Source: DATGJX01 sp963830545
Lineage (GTDB): Bacteria; Vulcanimicrobiota; Vulcanimicrobiia; Vulcanimicrobiales; Vulcanimicrobiaceae
Assembly (NCBI GenBank): GCA_963830545.1
Contig: CAWHMK010000001.1
Span: forward strand, 310,001 to 374,000
Reading direction: 5' to 3'
DNA length: 64,000 bases
Below the pieces are notes generated by a model. It saw only the letters and a list, made by a program, of their open reading frames with translations, made no database searches and was not told the origin of the DNA. Positions 56,958 through 64,000 of this stretch are shown here, in pieces (position 1 is the stretch's first letter; each line of letters opens with the position of its first letter). Made by a program: the position numbers and the translations under genes.

Positions 56958-57395
56958 TTACGTCTTCGTGCAGTAGTCGCTTCCGGTCTGCCGCAGCTTG
57001 CCGCCCGCGCCCAGCAGAAAGTACGCGCGATCGATGCGCGTCGGCGATGTTTCTCTCCAAGTAATCGTGCCGTGCATCACACCGGCGGGAGTATAGTCAC
57101 TTCCGCCTGCCCACGTCCACACGCCGCTCTTGTCCGGCCCCTTGGACGACGTTACGGCATATGTGCCGTCGTAGTGAAAATCGTCATACGACCACGTATT
57201 TTGCGCCGGCACGAGTCCAACATACGCAACGCCTCCGTCCGCGGCATCCTGGGGACCCCACCGGACGACGCTCCAATTTCCACCGGGCGCCGGCTGAATC
57301 GACCACTGCGAAACGAAGGAGCTCGCATGGCACGTCCATGTGCCGCCGAAGGCTTGAGCGAATAGACTAACGGCGACGAGAAGCACTGCAAACAT
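56958..57395 (-). CDS. Secreted hypothetical protein
   Basis: The 145-residue protein has a signal peptide (MFAVLLVAVSLFAQAFG) and a mature part beginning GTWTCHASSF with a beta-rich pattern (GVWTWAGGSDYTPAGVMHGTITWRE) and a late Cys (SDYCTKT) that could pair with the first. It lies four bases after the LptD-like gene on the same strand. I do not recognise a named family. Periplasmic or extracellular location is likely. Confidence 0.65.
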   Translation of the reverse strand: MFAVLLVAVSLFAQAFGGTWTCHASSFVSQWSIQPAPGGNWSVVRWGPQDAADGGVAYVGLVPAQNTWSYDDFHYDGTYAVTSSKGPDKSGVWTWAGGSDYTPAGVMHGTITWRETSPTRIDRAYFLLGAGGKLRQTGSDYCTKT

Positions 57396-57399
57396 TCGA

Positions 57400-58819
57400 T
57401 CACCTCAAGAACTGAACGTTGAAAGCGCTTTGGCGAGTCATGTTGCCGACGCCTCCGAACGGAACGATCGTGCCGATTTGCAGCCCGGTTCCATTTTTTC
57501 GCCGGAGGCGGACGTCGAATGCCGCGATGTACTGCGGGCGTCCCTGCCCGAACGACTGTCCGAAGTCATGCGCGTACGTAAAAGACGACACGAGATTGAA
57601 CGCGTCGCTGGCCTTCCACGTCATGCCCGCAGTGTAGGTGCGCGAGGTGCTCGGAAACGGCGGCGCGTCGTGCGAGAAACTCGTTCCTCCGCTGAGTTGC
57701 AGATGCGCGTTTACCGGAAGCGTGCTCCACAGCGACGCATCGCTGGCGAGCGTGGCGCGGCCATAGTCGTAAAACGATTCTCCCAGATCGAACGAGGCCG
57801 AAAGAGCGGCTCTTCCCAGGTGCACGGTTGCAGTGTCGAAATGCATGCTCGGCGTTAAGCGAAAATCCTGAGCCACGTTCCAATCGCCGGGATGCACGTC
57901 GTGCCCGACATCTATCTGCAGCCGCCCGGAACCCGCATGCCCGATTGCACGCTGGTTGCCCGTGAAGAGCAAGTCGTCGCTGCGTTGCGCGTTGTACTGC
58001 GCGAATGATAGTGATGCGAATCCGCGGCGAGTCGACGAGGTGAGGGCGTAACGAAAGGCGTGTGTTCCCTGCAGCATGGAACCCGTCAGCGTCTGCGAGA
58101 TCGAATCGGTGATTTGCTCGTAAGCCGTAAGGTCGAAACGGAGCTCCGTCGACGTCGAGCGTTTGCGCGAGCGCGGCATAACCGCGATTGGTGGCGGCGA
58201 AATGTTCTTCCATGCCGGTCCCCGGACCGCCGTTGTACCTGTCGTAGCGCACTCGCGCGAACGTATAGCCGTCGGCGCCGTGCGATACGAGCAGCGGCCA
58301 CTCCAGCGCTGCCGACGGCACCGGAGAATAGCCGAATGTTTTCGCGGTCGGCGGCGGGATGGTATACGTGTAGGAGGCTGCCGGGAGAAGTGTCGTCCCC
58401 GACCGTACTTGTGCGTTGCTGAACGTAATCCAACCGGTTGGTTCGAACTCCACCTGTTGCCCAACCGCAAGCGCGTCTTGCGAAGAAAGCTGCGGCACGA
58501 GTGCGTCGCGAACGAACGCGCCCTTCTTACGGCTGAAATCGTACACGTATCCCGAGCCCTGCAGCGCGCCGGATTGGTCCTTTACCGTAACGTCACCCGC
58601 GGCGACAAGACGGTTTGCGCGGAAGTCGTAGAGCGCGTGCGTTGCGTCGACCTCTACCTGTCCGATGTGCACGGCCGCGCCGCCGTCCGCGACCAGCAGC
58701 CCTCGATCGGGATAGAGCGCAATTTGCTGCGCGGTCACGACGACGGCGTGCGTCTGCGCAGACACTTGCAGGGGAAGCAAGAAAAGGAAGCCGAGAAAGA
58801 CTGCCGCGCGGGGACGCAT
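57400..58819 (-). CDS. LptD/OstA-like outer-membrane protein, short form (one frame break)
   Basis: The product starts with a signal peptide (MRPRAAVFLGFLFLLPLQVSAQ). Then comes an OstA/LptA-type beta-jellyroll (VVVTAQQIALYPDRGLLVADGGAAVHI, FRANRLVAAGDVTVKDQSGALQGSGYVYDF) and a C-terminal barrel with alternating strands ending in SAFNVQFLR. The frame shifts near 58150 and one extra base explains it. About 472 residues, shorter than enterobacterial LptD. LptD inserts lipopolysaccharide in the outer membrane. Whether this organism makes LPS cannot be seen here. Confidence 0.75.
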
Positions 58820-58970
58820 GCAAAAAAAGTTCCCTATTCGCGGGGCAGGACCTCGGTGGCCTCGATCTCCTTGCAATACGTGTGTGCAACGGTCCGATAC
58901 ACCGAATGTACGGTCCGCGAAACGCGACGCGCTCCCCCTCGCGACGAACGGCCCCGAGCGCGCCGGGCCC

Positions 58971-60523
58971 CTACAATGGAATGTTGCCGTGCTTGCGTTT
59001 CGGGCGGTCGACGCGTTTGCCCGCGAGCATGTCGAGCGATTTGGCGATGACGCGGCGCGTCATGTGCGCTTCGATGATGTCGTCGACGTAGCCGCGCTGC
59101 GCGGCGATAAACGGGTTGGCGAAGCGCTCGGTGTACGTGTCGACCAGTTCCTGCATCTTCGCATCCTTGTTTTTCGCGGCTGCAATTTCGCGCCGGAAGA
59201 TCGTCTTGACCGCGCCTTCCGCGCCCATGACGGCGATTTCGGCCGTCGGCCACGCGACGTTGACGTCCGCGCGAATGTGTTTGCTCGCCATGACGTCGTA
59301 CGCGCCGCCGTAAGCTTTGCGCGTAATGATCGTGATCTTCGGAACCGTTGCCTCGGCAAATGCGTACAGCAGTTTTGCGCCGTGTGTGATGATGCCGCCG
59401 TATTCCTGATCCGTTCCGGGCAAGAAGCCGGGAACGTCGACGAACGTGACGAGTGGAATGTTGAACGCGTCGCAGAAGCGGACGAAGCGCGCGGCCTTAA
59501 TCGAACTCTTGATGTCGAGGACTCCGGCTAAAACGTTCGGCTGATTGCCGACGATGCCGATCGTTTGGCCGTTCACGCGACCGAAACCGGTGAGGATATT
59601 CTGCGCGTAAAGCGGCTGGATTTCGAAAAAATCGCCGTTGTCGAGCACGGGGAGAACGACCTCGTGCATGTCGTACGGTTTGTTCGGGGAATCCGGAACG
59701 ACGCCGTCGAGTTCCATCACCTTGCGTTCGGGATCGTCGTCGCACTCGTAGCTGGCGGATCGTCCAGATTGTTCTGAGGAATGTACGAGAGGAGCGTCTT
59801 GGTCATGTCGGCCATCTCGTCCTCGTCGGCTGCGGTCAAATGCGCGACGCCGCTCTTCGTCGCGTGCGTCATGGCGCCGCCGAGTTCTTCGAACGTCACG
59901 TCCTCACCGGTGACGGTCTTGATGATTTCCGGGCCGGTGATGAACATCTGCGCGATCCGCTCGGTCATGATTACGAAATCCGTGATCGCCGGCGAATACA
60001 CCGCACCGCCCGCGCAAGGCCCGGCGATGAGACTGATCTGCGGAATCACGCCGCTGGCCTGCACGTTGCGCCAGAATATCTCCGCATAGCCGCCCAAACT
60101 GACGACGCCTTCCTGAATGCGCGCTCCGCCGGAGTCGTTGATGCCGATCATCGGCGAACCCGTGCGAACGGCGAGATCCATGACTTTGCAAATCTTCTCC
60201 GCGAAGACTTCTCCCAGCGAGCCGCCGAGCACGCTGAAGTCTTGCGAGAAGAGGAATACCTGACGCCCGTCGATCGTCGCACGGCCGGTTACGACGCCGT
60301 CACCTAAAAATTCCTTTTCGTCCAATCCGAACGCCGTGCTGCGGTGTACGGCGAATTGATCCAGTTCGATGAACGAACCGGAATCCACGAGCGCTTCCAC
60401 ACGTTCGCGTGCCGTGCGTTTGCCTCGCTCGTGCTGCTTCTCGATTGCCGCTGCCCCCGCAGGCTCCATCGCCTGCTCGCGTTTGCGCAACAGTTCGGCG
60501 TACTTCTGCTCGTGTGTCCTCAT
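58971..60523 (-). CDS. Acyl-CoA carboxylase carboxyltransferase subunit, PccB/AccD5 type (one frame break)
   Basis: From ATG 60523 the protein reads MRTHEQKYAELLRKREQA, HERGKRTARERVEALVDSGSF, FSQDFSVLGGSLGEVFAEKI, INDSGGARIQEGVVSLGGYAEIFWRN and ISLIAGPCAGGAVYSPAITDF. A break near 59740 (one base missing) leads to MELDGVVPDSPNKPYDM, then FGRVNGQTIGIVGNQPNVLAG, FVDVPGFLPGTDQEYGGII and RKAYGGAYDVMASKHI. About 518 residues, the normal size. It transfers CO2 from biotin to propionyl- or acetyl-CoA and partners with the genes at 61.5-63.4 kb. Confidence 0.92.
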
Positions 60524-60574
60524 GGTGGTGCGAGCCTTGAACGGAAGGGCTGATAGGCCCTTTGGAGCAGTAAC

Positions 60575-60636
60575 GATGTCGGCGGCGCTCACGATGACAA
60601 CGACACCCACGATGACGGCGGCGCTCACGATGACAA
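60575..60636. repeat. Short direct repeat of REP-like type between pccB-like gene and fabI
   Basis: CGGCGGCGCTCACGATGACAA occurs at about 60580 and 60616, 36 bases apart, with a partial copy (CACCCACGATGAC) between. The reverse complement contains GTCATCGTGAG, close to the GTCATCCTGAG core of dispersed repeats in many bacteria; a GGTCATCCTGAGGG copy also lies at 5961-5974 before yebC. Confidence 0.55.
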
Positions 60637-60682
60637 ACCTGCCGAAGGAGCCCGAGCCTATCGGGGGGCATTTAACCCCGCT

Positions 60683-61471
60683 GTGAAGCTCTTAGAAGGA
60701 AAGAAAGCGCTCGTAACGGGCGTGGCCAACCAGTGGTCGATTGCCACGGGGATCGCGCGGCAGATGCACGAGCACGGCGCGCAGCTTGCGTTCACCTATC
60801 AAGGAGAGCGCGTGCAGGAGCAAGTGGAGAAATTTGCCGCGGAATTCGGCGGCGGCCCGGCGATAGAGTGCGACGTTTCTTCGGACGAATCGCTGCGCAG
60901 CGCCGCAGAGCGCCTACGCGGTTTCGGAAAACTCGACACGCTGGTTCACTCGATCGCGTTCGCGGACAAGAAAGACTTGGCCGGCAAAGTCTACGACACC
61001 ACGCGCGACGGGTTCAAGCTCTCGCTGGACGTTTCGGCTTACTCCCTCATCGCGCTGGTTCAGGCCCTCCGGGAACAGCTCAACGACAACGCATCGATTA
61101 TGGCGCTGACCTACCTCGGCGCGACGGCCATCGTTCCGAACTACAATCTCATGGGCATCGCGAAAGCTTCGCTCGAAGCCTCGATGCGATATCTTGCGTT
61201 CGATTTGGGCGAGCGCGGCATTCGCGTCAACGCAATCTCCGCGGGTCCTATCAAGACCGCAAGTGCGCGGCAGGTCGGCGGGATGACGAAAATGCTGGAC
61301 GTGATTCCGCAAGTCGCGCCGCTGCGCCGCAACGTGACGACCGAAGACGTGGGAAATACGGCGGTGTACTTGGCGTCGGACCTTTCGCGCGCGGTTACCG
61401 CGGACGTGCACTTCGTCGATGCCGGCTATCATTCGATGGGCATGTATCCGCCGGATTTTCAAGTCAAGTGA
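60683..61471 (+). CDS. fabI: Enoyl-[acyl-carrier-protein] reductase FabI
   Basis: The 262-residue short-chain dehydrogenase has the FabI-type cofactor loop (KALVTGVANQWSIATGIARQM), LVHSIAFADKKDLAG, and the catalytic pair Tyr154...Lys161 in YNLMGIAKASLEASMRYLA, with NAISAGPIKTASARQVGG. It completes each fatty-acid elongation cycle. The GTG start at 60683 lies after a region with repeats. Its position between carboxylase subunits links malonyl-CoA supply to elongation. It overlaps the next small gene by GTGA. Confidence 0.95.
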   Translation: MKLLEGKKALVTGVANQWSIATGIARQMHEHGAQLAFTYQGERVQEQVEKFAAEFGGGPAIECDVSSDESLRSAAERLRGFGKLDTLVHSIAFADKKDLAGKVYDTTRDGFKLSLDVSAYSLIALVQALREQLNDNASIMALTYLGATAIVPNYNLMGIAKASLEASMRYLAFDLGERGIRVNAISAGPIKTASARQVGGMTKMLDVIPQVAPLRRNVTTEDVGNTAVYLASDLSRAVTADVHFVDAGYHSMGMYPPDFQVK

Positions 61472-61605
61472 GCGGTGACGAACTCGCTGCCGTCGTAGCC
61501 GCACTGCAGATTCTCAACCGGCGCGCAGCGCGCGCGTGCAGACCAGCGTCCCGCTGGAAAAGCGCGTCGCGCCTCGAGGCTACGAACAACGCCGATGTTC
61601 GATAA
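61468..61605 (+). CDS. Small acyl-CoA carboxylase epsilon-like subunit
   Basis: A 45-residue ORF: GTG at 61468 overlaps the fabI stop (GTGA), and its TAA at 61603-61605 overlaps the biotin carboxylase start by 11 bases. It reads SGDELAAVVAALQILNRRAA, then RPASRWKSASRLEATNNADV. The ELAAVVAAL helix followed by a SRW-basic segment is the pattern of AccE/PccE epsilon subunits, known from actinobacteria, where they bind and stimulate the carboxyltransferase. The tight coupling to the biotin subunit supports the call. A distant homologue from so short a sequence remains tentative. Confidence 0.6.
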   Translation: MSGDELAAVVAALQILNRRAARACRPASRWKSASRLEATNNADVR

Positions 61606-63368
61606 GATTCTCATCGCCAATCGCGGCGAAATTGCGGTGCGCATCATTCGTACGGCGCGCGAGATGGGCATCGCAACCGTTGCAGTGTACTCGGAAATCG
61701 ATCGGGACGCGCTGCACGTGCGCATGGCGGACGAAGCGTTTCTACTCGGGCCTGCCGCGCCCTCACAAAGCCTATCTGAACGTCGCCGGCGTGCTGGGGG
61801 CCGCCGAGCGATCCGGCGCGCAAGCCGTTCATCCGGGATATGGTTTTCTCGCCGAAAACGCGAGTTTCGCCCGCGCGGTCATCGCTGCGGGATTGACGTG
61901 GATCGGCCCGCATCCGGACGCCATCGATGCGATGGGCGATAAGGTTCGTGCGCGGCAGGCGATGATCAAAGCGGGCGTTCCGGTGGTACCCGGAGGCACG
62001 GAACCGATCGCCGACGAGCAGGGCGCGCGCGACGCGGCGCGGCGCTATGGGCTTCCGCTCGCCCTCAAGGCCTCCGGCGGGGGCGGCGGAAAAGGCCTCA
62101 AGGTCGCGCGCACGTTGGAAGAATTGCCGTCCGCACTGGCCACGGCGCAGCGTGAAGCGGAGGCCTATTTCAAGAACGGCACGATTTACGCCGAGCGCTA
62201 TTTGGACAATCCGAAGCACGTCGAGCTGCAGATACTCGCGGACAAGCATGGTGGCGTGCTGCACGTCGGCGAGCGCGATTGCTCGCTGCAGCGGCGGCAT
62301 CAGAAGCTTTGGGAGGAAGCGCCGGCGATAATCTCCGACAAGGTCCGATCGGGAATGCGCGAGGCCGGTATTCGCGCGGCCAAAGCGATCGACTATGACA
62401 GCGTCGGCACGATCGAGTTTCTCGTCAGTCGCGACGAGTTCTATTTCCTCGAAATGAACACGCGCATCCAGGTGGAGCACACCGTCAGCGAGATGATCAG
62501 CGGCTTGGATCTGGTTCGCGAGCAGATTCGCGTCGCCGCCGGCGAGCCGCTGGGTTACGCGCAAGATGTCATCGAGTTTCGGGGCCACGCTATCGAAGGT
62601 CGCGTCAACGCCGAAGATCCGGCGCACAATTTCCGTCCCGCTCCCGGCACCGTCACCACATATCGCGAACCTGCCGGACCGGGCGTGCGCATCGATTCCG
62701 CCGCATATCCAGGTTTTACCGTCACGCCGGATTACGACTCGATGATTGCCAAACTCGTCGTGTGGGCTCCGGCGCGCAATCAAGCAATAGCGCGTTTGCG
62801 GCGCGCGATCGACGAGTACGAAATCGCGGGCGTTCCGACGACGCTGCCGTTGCTTCGCGCGCTCTGCGATCACGAACGGGTCGCCGATGCGAGTTATGGA
62901 ACGGCCACGCTCGAGGCCTTCGCAGCGGAACTGTACGCGCAAAACGGAGCTTCTGCGGGACACGGTGCGAGCGACGTATCGCAGACGGCGCGCGGCGAGC
63001 ATGCTCCGGCGGAAACGATTCGCGTCGAAGTAAACGACAAACTCTATCGCGTTCGACTCATCGACTTGCCGCCCGGCATCGCCGGTCCGACGCGCAACGA
63101 TGCGCGTAAGCCGGCGCCGCGCAGCGTTCAAAAGAAACGCGCCGTCGCGTCCGGCGGAAACGACGTGACTTCACCGATGCACGGCGTCGTAGTTGAAATG
63201 GCCGTCAAGCCGGGCGATGCCGTGCAGCAAGGCCAAGTCGTCGCGGTCGTCGAGGCGATGAAGATGATGAACGAGGTCCGCGCGCACAAATCCGGCACCG
63301 CGGGAAAAGTCCACGCCGCTGCAGGCGAGACCGTCGAGGCGCATTCCGCGCTCGTTACAATCGACTAA
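61595..63368 (+). CDS. Biotin carboxylase / biotin carboxyl carrier fusion subunit (one frame break)
   Basis: The product starts MFDKILIANRGEIAVRIIRTAREMG, breaks near 61760 (one extra base in CCTCACAAAG) and continues KAYLNVAGVLGAAERSGAQAVHPGYGFLAENASFA. It then has an ATP-grasp core (LALKASGGGGGKGLKVA, VELQILADKHGGVLHVGERDCSLQRRHQKL, FLEMNTRIQVEHTVSEMISGLDL), a linker and a C-terminal biotinyl domain with EAMKMMNEV. About 590 residues, as in PccA/AccA3 proteins. It carboxylates its own biotin for the PccB-like subunit at 59-60.5 kb. Confidence 0.94.
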
Positions 63369-63371
63369 CGC

Positions 63372-63833
63372 TCACACCTCGATCGCAACGTTTTCGAACG
63401 ACACGTGCGCGTCCGCCACGAAGCGCCGCCCCAGTTCCTTATCCGTGCGGTGAAACGTCGCCGGATACACATGCACTTGCAGCACGTACGCGCCGGACGC
63501 GGGCACCTTCACGTTGGCGCCGTAGTGGTTCTGCTCGGGATCCCAGACGAAGGGCACGTGCGTCGAAGCAGCTTGGCCACCGCGGGCGTCCAGCAGCGTA
63601 GCAACGATATTGAGGCCGGGAATGAACCGTCCATCGAGCGCATCGTGCACGAACACGTCGAGATGCACGTTTTCGTCCTTCGGTTCTTTCCATTCCAGCA
63701 AGCCGCCGCCGAACTCGTACATGCCTTTCGCGGGCCCGGTGCGATACGAGACCTCGTAGTCACCGGCGGTCTTCTTCTCGGTGCCGCCGGGCGCGGCATC
63801 GCCGGTCTTGATCGTCAGATCCGTGTTCTGCAT
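63372..63833 (-). CDS. Tp34/P19-like iron or copper-binding protein
   Basis: The 153-residue protein reads MQNTDLTIKTGDAAPGGTEK, YEFGGGLLEWKEPKDENVHLDVFVHDAL, RFIPGLNIVATLLDARGG and HYGANVKVPASGAYVLQVHV, matching the Fe/Cu-binding Tp34 family: an immunoglobulin-like fold with His ligands that works with FTR1-type permeases in iron uptake. No signal peptide is visible from the ATG at 63833. The gene ends four bases from the convergent carboxylase gene. Confidence 0.7.
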   Translation of the reverse strand: MQNTDLTIKTGDAAPGGTEKKTAGDYEVSYRTGPAKGMYEFGGGLLEWKEPKDENVHLDVFVHDALDGRFIPGLNIVATLLDARGGQAASTHVPFVWDPEQNHYGANVKVPASGAYVLQVHVYPATFHRTDKELGRRFVADAHVSFENVAIEV

Positions 63834-64000
63834 GCTACGAAGATTCCCACAGCTGCCGCAAGACCCGCGGATGAGCGGCCCCTTGCGTCGAAGCCGTAGC
63901 ACCGATGGCTCGCATCGAAAACGCCAGCGGCATTCCAATCCGGCAGGTATACGACCGGGCGGAAGGCCGCGCTCGCCAAGCCGAAGAGCCCGGGCAGTTC
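63815..64000 (-). CDS. 3' end of an unidentified gene entering from the right edge
   Basis: Read leftwards from the window edge, 61 codons are open (LFGLASAAFRPVVYLPDWNA and onward), ending at a TGA inside the next gene. A second frame ends LRQLWESS at a TAG one base before the ATG at 63833, which is a more natural junction, so an indel near 63910 is likely. I cannot name the family. An FTR1-type partner would suit the neighbour but is not shown by the sequence. Confidence 0.3.
   Translation of the reverse strand, partial: ELPGLFGLASAAFRPVVYLPDWNAAGVFDASHRCYGFDARGRSSAGLAAAVGIFVACRTRI

Overview
The window is GC-rich (roughly 60% by eye), densely coded DNA of a diderm bacterium. Diderm markers are an LptD/OstA-like outer-membrane protein, a TolC-type channel, a LolA-like carrier and a beta-barrel C-terminus. 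Alongside these are genes best known from actinobacteria and cyanobacteria: OpcA, a transaldolase/glucose-6-phosphate isomerase fusion, and an acyl-CoA carboxylase epsilon-like subunit. This mixture fits Candidatus Eremiobacterota (WPS-2) or a related lineage. That placement is inference only, because there is no rRNA gene in the window. I saw no tRNA, rRNA, CRISPR array, transposase, integrase or prophage gene.

Layout. 0-5.9 kb: a core locus with a DAK2/YloV-type kinase, rpmB, a pyridoxal-kinase-like gene, thiL, rpe, a PASTA protein and yebC. It resembles the Bacillus prkC-rsgA-rpe-thiN-rpmB-yloUV locus. 6-11.5 kb: a very large double glycosyltransferase, a prenyl diphosphate synthase, plsC and cmk (isoprenoid, lipid and nucleotide supply). 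11.5-20.2 kb: radA, glutamate formimidoyltransferase, a small membrane protein, a two-domain M16 protease and an aldehyde dehydrogenase, converging on a dapC-like aminotransferase and dapD. 20.3-30.4 kb: one long sugar-phosphate operon, tkt, tal-pgi, gnd, zwf, opcA, pgl and a GNAT gene, covering both branches of the pentose phosphate pathway. 30.4-37.5 kb: a tripartite multidrug efflux operon (LolA-like, TetR, EmrA-like, EmrB-like, TolC-like), divergent from a beta-lactamase-fold gene across two identical-type 20-bp palindromes. 37.6-43.3 kb: a histidine-degradation operon, hutH-hutU-hutI-hutF. 43.5-49.4 kb: an ECF sigma factor with a DoxX-like partner, secreted unknown proteins, a WYL regulator, and a tandem pair of probable small structured RNAs at 45.4-45.9 kb, which is the most novel object here. 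49.4-54 kb: a PEP-mutase/isocitrate-lyase family enzyme, a serine hydrolase lipoprotein and clpC. 54-58.8 kb: a broken beta-barrel gene, a MIP18-type Fe-S protein, a hotdog thioesterase, a DHA2 efflux pump and an LptD-like gene. 59-63.4 kb: biotin-dependent acyl-CoA carboxylase subunits flanking fabI. 63.4-64 kb: a Tp34/P19-like metal-binding protein.

Many genes are translationally coupled by ATGA, GTGA or TTGA overlaps, and this was used to choose start codons. About twenty single-base frame breaks interrupt otherwise well-conserved genes, including essential ones such as clpC, dapD and the carboxylase subunits. Most look like one extra base, and they cluster at 50-62 kb. I interpret them as assembly or sequencing indels, not gene decay, so frame-broken genes are listed as whole loci with the break described.
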